The notes under the pieces: model-generated
The model's input: the letters and a program-made list of their open reading frames with translations, nothing else
What the model was told of the DNA's origin: nothing
Database searches by the model: none
Assembly (NCBI RefSeq): GCF_001427825.1
Contig: NZ_LMGT01000001.1
Span: 550,063-614,062 of the forward strand
Direction: 5' to 3'
DNA length: 64,000 bases
Source of the DNA: Brevundimonas sp. Root608
GTDB taxonomy: Bacteria; Pseudomonadota; Alphaproteobacteria; Caulobacterales; Caulobacteraceae
Translations under genes and position numbers: made by a program
Part shown: positions 16,410 to 25,731 of the stretch, piece after piece
How positions within the stretch are numbered: the first letter of the stretch is position 1
Layout of the letters: each line of letters starts with the position of its first letter

Positions 16410-18245
16410 ATGATGATCGATCGCCGCCGCCTGCTGTTCACCGCCGCCGCCGGTGCGGGCCTCGCCGCCTGCGGCCAGGTCCTGGCCCAGACGCCCGCCG
16501 CCGCCGCCTCGGCCTCGGCGGCGCTGAGCGCCCTGATGGACGGGATCGTCCAGACCTTCCTGCTGCAGTCGCCCGAGACCCTGACCTCGCTGGGCATGGA
16601 CAAGGGGCCGATGGCGGCGATGAAGTCCCGGCTCGACGACCGGTCCCAGGCCAAGATCGACGCCGACCGGGTGGTGTTCAGGGGCCAGATGAACCAGCTC
16701 AAGGCCATCGACCGCTCGGCCCTGCCCGAAACCGAAGGCGTCTATCACGACACCCTGACCTTCTTCGGCGAGACCCAGATGATGGGCGACCGCTTCCCCT
16801 ATGGCGGCGGCGGCTTCGGCCCGGCGCCCTACACCGTCTCCCAGCTGACCGGCTCGTATCAGAACCTGCCGGACTTCCTCGACACCCAGCACGCGATCGA
16901 GACCGCCGAGGACGCCGAGGCCTATCTGGCGCGCGTCGCCGCCTTCCCGACCGCCCTGGATCAGGAGACGGCGCGGATGCAGGCTGATTTCGCCGCCGGC
17001 GCCGTGCCGCCGGACTTCGTCATCGACAAGACCCTGCTCCAGCTCGCCAACCTCTATGACACCCCGCCCGACCAGTCGGTCCTGACCACATCCGTCGTGC
17101 GCCGGACCGGCGAGAAGAACCTCGCCGGCGACTGGGGCGACCGCGCCCGGCGGATCGTCGAGGGCGAGGTCTATCCGGCCCTGCGCCGCCAAGCCGACGC
17201 CATGCGCGCCCGCCGCGCCGACGCCGTCCATGACGCCGGCGTCTGGCGCCTGCCCGACGGCGAGGCCTATTACGACTGGGGCATCCGCAGCTACACCACC
17301 TCGACCTTGTCGGGCGCCGAGATCCACGCCCTCGGCCTGGAACAGGTGGCCGAGCTTTCAGCCCGCGCCGACGTGCTGCTCAAGGCCCAGGGCCTGACCC
17401 AGGGCTCGGTGGGCGAACGCATCTCCGCCCTCGGCAAGGACCCGGCCCAGCTCTATCCCAACACCGACGCGGGCAAGGCCCAGCTGCTGGCCGACCTCAA
17501 CGCCCAGATGGTCGACATGGCCAAACGCCTGCCCGAGTATTTCGGCCGCATCCCCGCCGCGGCGGTCGAGATCCGCCGCGTCCCGACCTTCATCGAAGCG
17601 GGCGCGCCCGGCGGCTACTACAACTCGCCGGCGCTCGACGGCTCCCGGCCCGGCGCCTACTACATCAACCTGCGCGACACGTCGGAATGGCCGCGCATGC
17701 AGCTGCCGACCCTGACCTATCACGAGGCGTCCCCGGGACATCACCACCAGATCGCCCTGCAGCAGGAACAGGCCGACCGGCCGTTGCTGATGAAGGTGCT
17801 GGGCTTCTCGGCCTATTCGGAGGGCTGGGCGCTCTATTCCGAACAGCTGGCCGACGAGATGGGGGTCTATGCCGACAACCCCATCGGCAAGATCGGCTAT
17901 CTGCAGTCGCTGCTGTTCCGCGCCACCCGGCTGGTCGCGGATTCCGGCCTGCACCACAAGCGCTGGAGCCGCGAACAGACCATCCGCTACATGGTCGAGA
18001 CCCTCGGCGATTCCGAGACGGCGGTCACCACCGAGGTCGAGCGCTACTGCGTCTGGCCGGGTCAGGCCTCCAGCTACAAGGTCGGCCACAACAAGTGGGT
18101 CGAGCTGCGCGCCCGGGCCCAGGCCGCGCTTGGCGACCGCTTCGACATCCGCGCCTTCCACGACGCGGGAATGAACGCCGGCGGCGTGCCGCTGACGGTG
18201 CTGGACAAGATCATGAGCGACTGGATCGCCGCCCGGCGCGCCTGA
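16410..18245 (+). CDS. DUF885 family lipoprotein (predicted metallopeptidase-like)
   Basis: 611 residues. Tat-like N-terminus (DRRRLLFTAAAGAG) with a lipobox (LAACG, Cys at about 22), so probably exported and lipid-anchored. DUF885 proteins carry an HExxxGHxxQ-like motif; here HEASPGHHHQ (around residue 440), with EGWALYSEQLADEMG downstream. This looks like a zinc-peptidase arrangement. No substrate is established for close relatives. A second copy lies 71 bases downstream, separated by a hairpin, and the two share the layout GAPGGYYNSPALDGSRPGAYY / GYYQAASLDGSRPG. Tandem duplication with divergence is likely. The start could be the second Met. Confidence 0.88.
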   Translation: MMIDRRRLLFTAAAGAGLAACGQVLAQTPAAAASASAALSALMDGIVQTFLLQSPETLTSLGMDKGPMAAMKSRLDDRSQAKIDADRVVFRGQMNQLKAIDRSALPETEGVYHDTLTFFGETQMMGDRFPYGGGGFGPAPYTVSQLTGSYQNLPDFLDTQHAIETAEDAEAYLARVAAFPTALDQETARMQADFAAGAVPPDFVIDKTLLQLANLYDTPPDQSVLTTSVVRRTGEKNLAGDWGDRARRIVEGEVYPALRRQADAMRARRADAVHDAGVWRLPDGEAYYDWGIRSYTTSTLSGAEIHALGLEQVAELSARADVLLKAQGLTQGSVGERISALGKDPAQLYPNTDAGKAQLLADLNAQMVDMAKRLPEYFGRIPAAAVEIRRVPTFIEAGAPGGYYNSPALDGSRPGAYYINLRDTSEWPRMQLPTLTYHEASPGHHHQIALQQEQADRPLLMKVLGFSAYSEGWALYSEQLADEMGVYADNPIGKIGYLQSLLFRATRLVADSGLHHKRWSREQTIRYMVETLGDSETAVTTEVERYCVWPGQASSYKVGHNKWVELRARAQAALGDRFDIRAFHDAGMNAGGVPLTVLDKIMSDWIAARRA

Positions 18246-18258
18246 CCCTGACAAGCGT

Positions 18259-18289
18259 CGATCCGGGCGCGCCACGGCGGCCCGGATCG
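18259..18289. terminator. hairpin between the two DUF885 genes
   Basis: CGATCCGGGC and GCCCGGATCG form a perfect 10-bp stem with an 11-base loop, 14 bases after the first DUF885 stop. No T-run. It may limit read-through or protect the upstream mRNA. Confidence 0.5.
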
Positions 18290-18316
18290 ATGGCCCCTTT
18301 CGCCTGAGGACTCCCC

Positions 18317-20110
18317 ATGATCGACCGCCGCCGCCTGCTGCTGTCCACCGCCGGCCTCGGCCTGATGGCGGCCCTGCCCGCCGCCGCCCAAGCCCCGGCC
18401 CTGTCCGAAGCCGACGCGCGGCTGGACGCCATGCTGACCCGCTGGTTCAACGAGAACGTCGACCTGGCGCCGGAATATGCCACCAACCTGGGCCTCGACC
18501 GCGACGCCCGCGCGCCCCTGTCAGGGAAGCTTCGGCAGGTCGGTCTGGCCGACGCCGAGGCCGACCGCGTTCGCGCCCGCGCCCGCTGGGCCGAGATCCA
18601 GACGGTGTCGGAGGAAGGCCTGTCGGACCAGGCGAAGGTGTCGCTGGCCGTCTATCGCTTCACAGCCGAGGGGGCGGCCCGGGCGGCTGACATTCCCTAT
18701 GGCGGGGGCATCGGTCCGTATGTCGTGACCCAGCGGTCGGGGGCCTATTTCTCGGTTCCGGACTTCATGGCCAACCAGCACCGGCTAGAGACCGAAGCGG
18801 ACGCCGAGGCCTTCATCTCCCGTCTGTCCGCCTTTGCCCGGGTCCTGGATCAGGAGAGCGAGCGGATCACGGCCGACGCGGCCCTGGGCGTGATGTTGCC
18901 CGGCTTCCTGATGGACAAGACCCTGACCCAGCTTCGGACGCTGCGGGAAACCCCGGCCTACGACATGGCCATGGTCCAGGCGCTGATCCGCAAGACGGAC
19001 GAGCGCGACATGATCGGCGACTGGGGCGCCCAGGCGGCCAGCGTGGTCGAGACCGAAATCAAGCCGGCCCTCGCTCGCCAGATCTCGGTCTTCGAGGCCC
19101 TGCGCCCCAGCGCCACGGACGATGCGGGCGCCTGGAAGCTGCCGCAGGGCGACAAGGCTTACGCCCTGGCCCTGCGCGCCTACACCACCACCGACTACGA
19201 CGCCCAGGCCATCCACGACATCGGCCTCGAACAGGTCGCCTCCATCCAGGCCGAGATCGACACGATCCTGAAGGGCATGGGCATGGCCGAGGGCTCGGTC
19301 GGCGAGCGGATCAAGACGCTCAGCGAGGATCCGCAACACCTGTGGCCCAACACGGACGAGGCCAAGGTCGAGCTGATCGGTTCGCTGAACGAGCAGATGG
19401 CGGCGCTGGCGCCGCTGCTGCCGCGCGTGTTCAACACCCTGCCCACGGCCGCCGTCGAGATCCGGCGCGTGCCGCCGGCCATCGAGCTCGGCGCGCCGGG
19501 CGGCTACTATCAGGCCGCATCGCTGGATGGCTCGCGGCCGGGCGCCTACTACATCAACCTGTCGAATACGGCGAACTGGCCCAAATGGGGCCTGCCGACC
19601 CTGACCTATCACGAGGCTTCGCCGGGCCACCATTTCCAGATCACCGTCGCGCGGGAGGCGGGCAGTCTGCCCATCTATCGCCGCGTCGCCGGCAACTCGG
19701 CCTATAATGAAGGCTGGGCCCTGTACGCTGAGCGGGTCGCCGCCGACGACCTCGACGTCTACGCCGGCAATCCGCTGGGCCGGGTGGGATACCTGCAGTC
19801 CTACCTGTTCCGCGCCGTGCGTCTGGTCGTCGACACCGGTCTGCACCACAAGCGGTGGAGCCGGGATCAGGCCATACGCTACATGATCGACGAATGCGGC
19901 GAGCCGCCCGAGTCGGCCGAGAAGGAGATCGACCGCTACTGCGTCTCCATCGGCCAGGCCTGCTCCTACAAGCTCGGCCAGACGGTCATCGCGCGTCTGC
20001 GCGCCGAGGCCGAGGCCCGTCCGGGCTTCGATCTGAAGGCGTTCCACGACCGGGTGCTGCTGAACGGCTCGGTGCCGCTGGCGGTGCTGGAAGGGCTGAT
20101 GCGGGCCTAG
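18317..20110 (+). CDS. DUF885 family exported protein (paralogue of the upstream gene)
   Basis: 597 residues. Tat-like signal (DRRRLLLSTAGLGLMAALPAA) without a lipobox Cys, ending in AAAQA, so it is probably a free periplasmic protein, unlike its lipoprotein neighbour. It has the same predicted metal motif, HEASPGHHFQ, and EGWALYAERVA. Shared blocks with the 16410-18245 product run through the whole length, so the pair arose by duplication. The different anchoring suggests a split in location or substrate. Its stop codon overlaps the stop of the convergent LysR gene by four bases. Confidence 0.88.
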   Translation: MIDRRRLLLSTAGLGLMAALPAAAQAPALSEADARLDAMLTRWFNENVDLAPEYATNLGLDRDARAPLSGKLRQVGLADAEADRVRARARWAEIQTVSEEGLSDQAKVSLAVYRFTAEGAARAADIPYGGGIGPYVVTQRSGAYFSVPDFMANQHRLETEADAEAFISRLSAFARVLDQESERITADAALGVMLPGFLMDKTLTQLRTLRETPAYDMAMVQALIRKTDERDMIGDWGAQAASVVETEIKPALARQISVFEALRPSATDDAGAWKLPQGDKAYALALRAYTTTDYDAQAIHDIGLEQVASIQAEIDTILKGMGMAEGSVGERIKTLSEDPQHLWPNTDEAKVELIGSLNEQMAALAPLLPRVFNTLPTAAVEIRRVPPAIELGAPGGYYQAASLDGSRPGAYYINLSNTANWPKWGLPTLTYHEASPGHHFQITVAREAGSLPIYRRVAGNSAYNEGWALYAERVAADDLDVYAGNPLGRVGYLQSYLFRAVRLVVDTGLHHKRWSRDQAIRYMIDECGEPPESAEKEIDRYCVSIGQACSYKLGQTVIARLRAEAEARPGFDLKAFHDRVLLNGSVPLAVLEGLMRA

Positions 20111-21033
20111 GCGGTCCCGCCGAGCGCTTCCCGGGCCGCGACGATCGTCGGATCGGCGTCGGCCTGGACGGCCAGCCATTCGCGGAAGCGGGCGATCTTG
20201 GGCGAGCGCCTGCGGCCTTCGGGCCAGACCAGATAGTAGCCGGTGTGGAACGACACCGTCTGGGCGAAGGGCCGCACCAGCAGGCCGTTGAGCAGCTCGC
20301 GCGCGAACAGGATCGGGGAGGCGAGGGCCACCCCCTGGTCGCCCAGCGCGGCGGCGACTTCCAGAACCTGATAGTCGGCGGTCAGTCGGCTCATGGGCTG
20401 GGCGCCGCCGCTGATCCCCGCCGCGGCGAACCAGGCGGCCCACTCCTTCTCCATGCCTATGCGCGGCGCGTTCAGCAGGTCGGCGGGGTCGGTCAGCTTC
20501 AGCCGCTCCGCCATGGCCGGGCTGCAAACCGGCGTGAACACGCTGGGCATCAGCAACTGGCTCTCCATGCCCGGCCAGTCGCCGGAGCCGGACCGGATGC
20601 CGACGTCGAACCCTTCGCGCGACAGGTCGAGCAGGTTGGGATTGGTGTCCAGCCGCACCGCCAGCCCGGGGTTGGCGACCTGGAAGGCCCCCAGCCGCGG
20701 GGCAAGCCACTGGGCCGCCAGCGAGGCCAGGGTGGTGATCGACAGGATGTGCTCGTCGGCCTCGGTCAGGTCGCTGACCGCGCGGCGCAGCAGGGTCATG
20801 GCCTCGGTCGCGGCGCGGGACAGCCGCTCGCCGCCCTCGGTCGGCTGGACCTCGCGCGGCAGGCGACGGAACAGGCTCTGTCCCAGCCGGCCTTCCAGGG
20901 CCTTGATCTGCCAGCTGACGGCGGCCTGGGTCATGCCCAGTTCCTCGGCGGCGCGGGTGAAGCTCTTCAGGCGGGCGGCGGCCTCGAACACGCGGATCGA
21001 GGCGAGGGGGATGCCGGCAAGGGGATCGGCCAT
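20107..21033 (-). CDS. LysR family transcriptional regulator (GcvA-like)
   Basis: 308 residues. N-terminal winged HTH (about 10-70: SIRVFEAAARLKSFTRAAEE, then MTQAAVSWQIKALEGRLG) followed by a periplasmic-binding-protein-like effector domain (about 95-300). The pattern PLASIRVFEAAAR and the L-FRR wing resemble GcvA/AmpR-type members. The natural targets would be the divergent 43-residue gene or itself. The 99 bases between the two starts hold no clear T-N11-A motif that I can single out. Confidence 0.88.
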   Translation of the reverse strand: MADPLAGIPLASIRVFEAAARLKSFTRAAEELGMTQAAVSWQIKALEGRLGQSLFRRLPREVQPTEGGERLSRAATEAMTLLRRAVSDLTEADEHILSITTLASLAAQWLAPRLGAFQVANPGLAVRLDTNPNLLDLSREGFDVGIRSGSGDWPGMESQLLMPSVFTPVCSPAMAERLKLTDPADLLNAPRIGMEKEWAAWFAAAGISGGAQPMSRLTADYQVLEVAAALGDQGVALASPILFARELLNGLLVRPFAQTVSFHTGYYLVWPEGRRRSPKIARFREWLAVQADADPTIVAAREALGGTA

Positions 21034-21132
21034 AAGCGAACCTTATGTGAGGCAGCCACAATCTGGTTTGAAAGGCTCTGCTGTCAAGCCCATCTTGGTC
21101 ATATCAGCAAGGCAAGGCCAGAGGAGGCCACG

Positions 21133-21264
21133 ATGGAAGAGATGCATCACACCCATAAGGAGCCTGCATGGGGCTGGGTCACCGTCCTGCAGGACTGGCG
21201 CCGCAGCCGGACCCGTCAGCGCCTGCGGACCCCGGACCGTATCGTCACGCCCTGGAGCCGCTGA
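21133..21264 (+). CDS. small basic protein, 43 residues, unknown function
   Basis: ATG at 21133 with a strong Shine-Dalgarno (GAGGAGG) about six bases upstream. The His-rich start (EEMHHTHKEP) leads to a Trp/Arg-rich segment (WGWVTVLQDWRRSRTRQRLR) and ends TPWSR. The C-terminal half faintly recalls the DUF1127 pattern (W-x-RR-R..R.L), but the match is too weak to name. It is divergent from the LysR gene, as LysR targets often are. The frame is open far upstream, but that part is antisense to LysR. Confidence 0.55.
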   Translation: MEEMHHTHKEPAWGWVTVLQDWRRSRTRQRLRTPDRIVTPWSR

Positions 21265-21341
21265 GGCAGGTTTTCCGATCCGGTCTGCCGCAGGCGAACT
21301 TCCCTTCTCCCACGCATGACCGTCGGCCCGATTGATGGGTC

Positions 21342-21401
21342 GAGGCCCGGATCCTGGAGTCTCCTGCTCCCGGGGTCCGGGCCGAGCCGTGTCCGGGCCT
21401 C
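21342..21401. repeat. inverted repeat GAGGCCCGGA / TCCGGGCCTC
   Basis: Perfect 10-bp inverted repeat with an internal partial copy (GGTCCGGGCC), located between convergent genes. It could act as a bidirectional terminator for the 43-residue gene and the flavoprotein gene. Confidence 0.5.
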
Positions 21402-21485
21402 AATATTCCGGCGGCTCGGTCGACCCGACGGGTCTGGATCAGCAAAGCATGCGCCTGCGTCGTTTTTGGATGCAGGCTTGTGAAC

Positions 21486-22394
21486 CTAGTCGCGCACCGT
21501 CCAGCCGTCGGCCTCGCGCAGGGCGTTGTGGATGGCGGTGGCGGCGACGGCGGCCTCGGCCCCCGCGACCGCGATCTGGTTCAGGCCGCGGACGACGTCG
21601 CCCGCGGCATAGAGGCCCTTCACGCTGGTGGCCTGGTGGGCATCGACGAACAGGCGGCCGTCCTCGCCGACCCGCGCCCCCAGCCCTTCGGCAAGGTTCG
21701 CATTGGGCGAGGTCCCCAGCGCTGAATAGACGAGGTCGAAGCTGCGGAAGGTCCCGCCCCAGCTCAGGGCGGTGACCCGATCGCCCTCCAGCCGGACGTT
21801 GTCGATCGGGGCGCGGATCAGTTCGATCCCCATGCGCGCCATTTCTCCATGCTCGGTCAGGGCCTCGGCGGGCCCGACATGGATCAGCGTCACCCGATCG
21901 GAATAGGTGCGCAGGAAGGCCGCCTCGCGCACGCCCTTGTCGTCGTCGCCGATCACCGCCACCGCCTTGTCGATGGCTTCATAGCCGTCGCAGATCGGGC
22001 AGATGCGGACCAGGGCCCGTTCGATGGCGCGCTCGACGCCGGGCAGGTCGGGATGATGATCGACCACGCCGGTGGCCAGCAGCACCGCGCGGACGCGGAG
22101 GTTACGTCCGTTCAGGCGGGCGACGAAGCCGTCGCCGTCGCGCGCCAGATGCTCGACGCGTCCGGCCTCGATGACGGCGCCGTATTCCCCGGCCTGTTCG
22201 GTCATCCGTCTCAGGATGGCGTCGCCGGTGATGCCGCTGGGAAAGCCCGGCATGTTGTGGCTGAGCGGTATCCAGCAGGCGCGCGGCGCGCCCCCGTCAG
22301 CCACAAGCACGCGCCGCCGGAACCGCGCCAGATAGGTGGCCGCGGTGAGGCCCGCCGGACCGGCGCCGACGATCAGGACCTCGGCTTCGTTCAC
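21486..22394 (-). CDS. NAD(P)/FAD-dependent oxidoreductase, thioredoxin-reductase-like
   Basis: 302 residues from GTG. Two dinucleotide-binding folds: FAD site VLIVGAGPAGLTAATYLARF (residues about 5-25) and a second site AVAVIGDDDKGVREAAF. The redox pair is present as CPICDGYE, in the place of the thioredoxin reductase CxxC, and the end carries the flavin motif GLYAAGDVV. GTG at 22394 overlaps the stop of the upstream DUF1176 gene (GTGA); the longer frame to 22514 lies wholly inside that gene and is rejected. The second site reads GDDDKGV rather than GGGxxA/G, so its NADPH specificity is doubtful. A thioredoxin-reductase-like protein with an unknown partner. Confidence 0.85.
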   Translation of the reverse strand: MNEAEVLIVGAGPAGLTAATYLARFRRRVLVADGGAPRACWIPLSHNMPGFPSGITGDAILRRMTEQAGEYGAVIEAGRVEHLARDGDGFVARLNGRNLRVRAVLLATGVVDHHPDLPGVERAIERALVRICPICDGYEAIDKAVAVIGDDDKGVREAAFLRTYSDRVTLIHVGPAEALTEHGEMARMGIELIRAPIDNVRLEGDRVTALSWGGTFRSFDLVYSALGTSPNANLAEGLGARVGEDGRLFVDAHQATSVKGLYAAGDVVRGLNQIAVAGAEAAVAATAIHNALREADGWTVRD

Positions 22395-23497
22395 CGCGTG
22401 CGCCAGGTCGTCGGCCAGAAATCGGCCGGGACGCCCCAGCATTCCGTCATTTCGGACTCCGCACTCAGGACGAAACTCCGGCCCGTCCATGTCCAGGTCG
22501 AGGCTGTGCCGCAATCGCCGATGCCTCGCCCCTTGGAGAAGGCGGACAGGGTCCGGGTTCCGGCATCATAGCCGCCGTTGATGGTGCCCGCGCCGGTTTC
22601 GCCCCCCGCCGACGCCAGGCTGACGGCGCGCGGGTCCCGCCCGCCCGGCCCGGTCAGATACCAGTCGTGACCGACGTTGTAGGCCCCGGCGAAGCAGGGC
22701 ACGGCCCAGAGTTCGGTCGAGGCGTCGAGCCGCGCGGACATGACCTCGTTGCTTACCGCAGTGTCCGCGGTCTCGGCCCGGCAGGCCTTGACCGCGGCCA
22801 CGGCCTCCAGCGCCGGGGGAAGGGTCTGGCCGCTGTCGCCGAAACCGGTCTGGGCGATCGGCGGAGCGGCGATCACATGCGGCGCGGACTCCGGGCCGGG
22901 GACGGGCGACGGCGCGCCCGTTCCCTTGCGGACGAGGGCGGCGGGGGTGTTCAGCCGTCCCTGACGTTCGTCGATCCAGAGCATGGCCGCCGATGCTCCC
23001 GACAGGGACATCGTAACGGTCTCGCCGCCCGCCGCCAGCGTCAGGGTCTCGCCAGCCGCCAGACCGGAAGCGACGGCGGCCGCGTCGGCCGCGCGAACCT
23101 GCGCCACGCCGACGGGTTCGTGATCCCCGGCGACGGGCGCCGCGACATGGTTCCTACCGTCGAGGGTGAGGGTCATCGGGCCGGTCAACCCCTCGCCGCT
23201 GGTAGGCCAGAAGCCGACCGAAACGGTGCGCGCGCCATTCGGACCCGGCGCCGAGCCGACCCGCACCCAGCCTGTGCCCTCGCTGGCAGGCCCGAAGGCG
23301 ACGCAGTCATTGGTGTTGTCGCAGACGGCCAGCCAGTCGCGGAATTTGCGGCTCTCGCTGCGCGCGCCCGAGGCCGCCGCGGCGTTCTCGGCGGACGCCG
23401 TCTGCGAGGGCGCAGAGGCCGCCGCCGTCTCATCCGCCGGCCCACACGCCGCCAGCGCCATGGCCGCCAGGCAAGCTCCCCCAAGATGCCGCATCAT
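22391..23497 (-). CDS. DUF1176 family lipoprotein
   Basis: 368 residues. Lipoprotein signal with lipobox ALAACG (Cys at about 19), a low-complexity Ala/Ser linker, then a DUF1176 domain: FRDWLAVCDNTNDCVAFG near the start, IDERQGRLNTPAALV in the middle and YDAGTRTLSAFSKGRGIGDCG near the end, with conserved Cys pairs. The family is periplasmic and of unknown function. Its stop overlaps the flavoprotein start by four bases, so the two are translated together, a possible hint at periplasmic thiol chemistry. Confidence 0.85.
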   Translation of the reverse strand: MMRHLGGACLAAMALAACGPADETAAASAPSQTASAENAAAASGARSESRKFRDWLAVCDNTNDCVAFGPASEGTGWVRVGSAPGPNGARTVSVGFWPTSGEGLTGPMTLTLDGRNHVAAPVAGDHEPVGVAQVRAADAAAVASGLAAGETLTLAAGGETVTMSLSGASAAMLWIDERQGRLNTPAALVRKGTGAPSPVPGPESAPHVIAAPPIAQTGFGDSGQTLPPALEAVAAVKACRAETADTAVSNEVMSARLDASTELWAVPCFAGAYNVGHDWYLTGPGGRDPRAVSLASAGGETGAGTINGGYDAGTRTLSAFSKGRGIGDCGTASTWTWTGRSFVLSAESEMTECWGVPADFWPTTWRTR

Positions 23498-23698
23498 TCA
23501 TCCCCCGTCTCGCCAGGCCCTGCGCCTTTCGGAACGATAACCGGAATCCGCGAGTGAGGTCTCCTCTTTATCGAGTCCCGGTGCGACGATCATTTTTCGT
23601 CGCGGAAGTCATGTCCGTCCGCGCCCTTTGCACCGGCCCGCGCGCGCCGCTATACCGCGCGCTCACTCCCCCATCCCCAGTCAAAGGCGAACACCCGC

Positions 23699-24913
23699 AT
23701 GGCCAAGATCAAGGTCGCCAACCCCATCGTGGACATCGACGGCGACGAGATGACCCGGATCATCTGGCAGATGATCAAGGACAAGCTGGTCTTCCCCTTC
23801 CTGGACCTCGAGCTCGACTACTACGACCTCGGCATGGAGAACCGCGACGCCACCGACGATCAGGTGACGATCGACGCCGCCAAGGCCATCCAGAAGCACG
23901 GCGTGGGCGTGAAATGCGCCACCATCACCCCCGACGAGGCGCGGGTGAAGGAGTTCGGCCTGAAGAAGATGTGGAAGTCGCCCAACGGCACCATCCGCAA
24001 CATCCTCGGCGGCGTGGTCTTCCGCGAGCCGATCATCTGCTCGAACGTGCCGCGTCTGGTGCCCGGCTGGACCCAGCCGATCGTCGTCGGCCGTCACGCC
24101 TTCGGCGACCAGTACAAGGCCACCGACTTCCTGATCCCGGGCCCCGGCAAGCTGACGATCAAATTCGTGGGCAACGACGGGCAGGAGATCGAGCACGAGG
24201 TGTTCGACTTCCCCTCGGCCGGCATCGCCATGGGCATGTACAACCTCGATGACTCGATCACGGAGTTCGCCCGCGCCAGCTTCGCCTTCGGTCTGGGCCG
24301 CAACTTCCCGGTCTATCTGTCGACCAAGAACACGATCCTGAAAGCCTACGACGGCCGCTTCAAGGACATCTTCCAGAAGGTGTTCGACGAGGAATTCGCC
24401 GCCGACTTCAAGGCCAAGGGCCTGACCTATGAGCACCGCCTGATCGACGACATGGTGGCCGCGGCCATCAAATGGTCGGGCGGCTTCGTCTGGGCCTGCA
24501 AGAACTACGACGGCGACGTGCAGTCCGACGTGGTGGCGCAGGGCTTCGGTTCGCTGGGCCTGATGACCTCGGTGCTGATGACACCGGACGGCAAGATCCT
24601 GGAATCGGAAGCCGCCCACGGCACCGTCACGCGCCACTATCGCCAGCACCAGAAGGGCGAGGCCACCTCGACCAACTCGATCGCCTCGATCTACGCCTGG
24701 ACCCGCGGCTTCTCGCACCGGGCCAAGCTGGACGGCAACGCCGAACTGGCGACCTTCGCCGACACGCTGGAGCGCGTCGTCGTCGAGACCGTCGAGGCCG
24801 GCCACATGACCAAGGATCTGGCGCTGCTGGTCGGCGACCAGCAGGGCTGGCTGACCACCGAGGGCTTCCTCGACAAGGTGGCCGAGAACCTGACCACGGC
24901 GAAGGCTTCCTAG
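23699..24913 (+). CDS. icd: NADP-dependent isocitrate dehydrogenase
   Basis: 404 residues; full length for the homodimeric eukaryote-like class. It converts isocitrate to 2-oxoglutarate and CO2 in the TCA cycle. Visible motifs: [20 protein letters not shown] at the start, [16 protein letters not shown] (isocitrate-binding Ser/Asn/Arg), DLSTKN-type segment [30 protein letters not shown] with the metal-binding Asp, and [11 protein letters not shown] for NADP. The start is the only Met before the conserved N-terminus. A strong terminator follows. The malate synthase gene at the right edge competes for the same isocitrate pool through the glyoxylate shunt. Confidence 0.97.
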   Translation: MAKIKVANPIVDIDGDEMTRIIWQMIKDKLVFPFLDLELDYYDLGMENRDATDDQVTIDAAKAIQKHGVGVKCATITPDEARVKEFGLKKMWKSPNGTIRNILGGVVFREPIICSNVPRLVPGWTQPIVVGRHAFGDQYKATDFLIPGPGKLTIKFVGNDGQEIEHEVFDFPSAGIAMGMYNLDDSITEFARASFAFGLGRNFPVYLSTKNTILKAYDGRFKDIFQKVFDEEFAADFKAKGLTYEHRLIDDMVAAAIKWSGGFVWACKNYDGDVQSDVVAQGFGSLGLMTSVLMTPDGKILESEAAHGTVTRHYRQHQKGEATSTNSIASIYAWTRGFSHRAKLDGNAELATFADTLERVVVETVEAGHMTKDLALLVGDQQGWLTTEGFLDKVAENLTTAKAS

Positions 24914-24978
24914 AAGGGGCGCTATCGCTCGCGACGCGGTCGCTCGCTGCTTGAGTTGGGACCGCGTCAGACCAACCA

Positions 24979-25015
24979 AGGCTCGCCGGACTCGCGTCCG
25001 GCGAGCCTTTCGTTT
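24979..25015 (+). terminator. Rho-independent terminator after icd
   Basis: AGGCTCGCCGGAC and GTCCGGCGAGCCT form a perfect 13-bp stem with a TCGC loop, followed by TTCGTTT. It starts 65 bases after the icd stop codon. Confidence 0.85.
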
Positions 25016-25064
25016 GAGCGGAACCGGCGTTCATGCATTGTGATGGCGAACTTCGGGGGCTGCG

Positions 25065-25658
25065 ATGAAGAAGCTTTTCGGCAATCTGCTGCTGCTGGCC
25101 GTCATCGCCGGCGTGGTCAGCTTCTTTCTGGCCCCGGCCGTGGGCTTCTTCGCCATCCGCTCGGCGGCCGACGCGAACGACGTGGCGGGCCTGTCCCGCC
25201 TGATCGACTTCGCGGCGGTGCGACAGTCGCTGCGGCCGCAACTGAGCGGCAATCCGGCGGCCATGGCCCCCGCGCCGTCCTTCATGGAAGACCCGATCGG
25301 CGCGGTGCGGCGTCAGCTGGAGCAGGCCTCACCCGCCGCGGCGCCCGACGTCGATGTCTATCTGACGCCCGCCGCACTCGGGGCCCTGACGCGCGGCGAG
25401 GGTCGTTACGCCTCGCAGCGCACCGGCGCGGCGCCCGAGACCGAACGCACCAATCCCATGCCCGGCCCGGTGTTCTGGAGCATCAACCGCGCCCGGATGG
25501 CGGTGACCGACGAGGGCGGGTCCCGGACCATCTTCACCTTCGAGCGCCGCGGCCCGTTCGAATGGAAGCTGGTTCACATCGGCCTGCCCGAGGGGGTGGC
25601 CCCCGCTCCGGGCCCGGCGCCCCCGACCGTGGGCCACAGCGGCGGCAAGGGCGGCTGA
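25065..25658 (+). CDS. DUF2939 family protein (first of two)
   Basis: 197 residues. One N-terminal membrane segment (about 8-30: LLLLAVIAGVVSFFLAPAVG), then the DUF2939 pattern: AIRSAADANDVAGLSRLIDF, a short helical part, and a C-terminal RARMAVTDEGG..FTFERRGPFEWKL block. The family is a membrane-tethered periplasmic protein of unknown role. The next gene, 73 bases on, is a diverged paralogue, so this is a tandem pair. A Gly/Pro-rich tail follows the domain. Confidence 0.8.
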   Translation: MKKLFGNLLLLAVIAGVVSFFLAPAVGFFAIRSAADANDVAGLSRLIDFAAVRQSLRPQLSGNPAAMAPAPSFMEDPIGAVRRQLEQASPAAAPDVDVYLTPAALGALTRGEGRYASQRTGAAPETERTNPMPGPVFWSINRARMAVTDEGGSRTIFTFERRGPFEWKLVHIGLPEGVAPAPGPAPPTVGHSGGKGG

Positions 25659-25731
25659 TCGCGGGCTGGCGCCGCCGGCCGATTCCCGGGTACCGTGACG
25701 GCGGGAAGGCGTTTCGGCGCCAGAGGGAAGC

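Noticed and set aside
14183..16708. 841-codon minus-strand frame opposite cckA
   Set aside because: Composition typical of an antisense shadow; cckA is unambiguous.
18785..21061. 758-codon minus-strand frame over the second DUF885 gene and LysR gene
   Set aside because: Out of frame with LysR and antisense to DUF885; low-complexity.
22395..22514. N-terminal extension of the flavoprotein
   Set aside because: Lies inside the upstream DUF1176 gene; the GTG with GTGA overlap explains the start.
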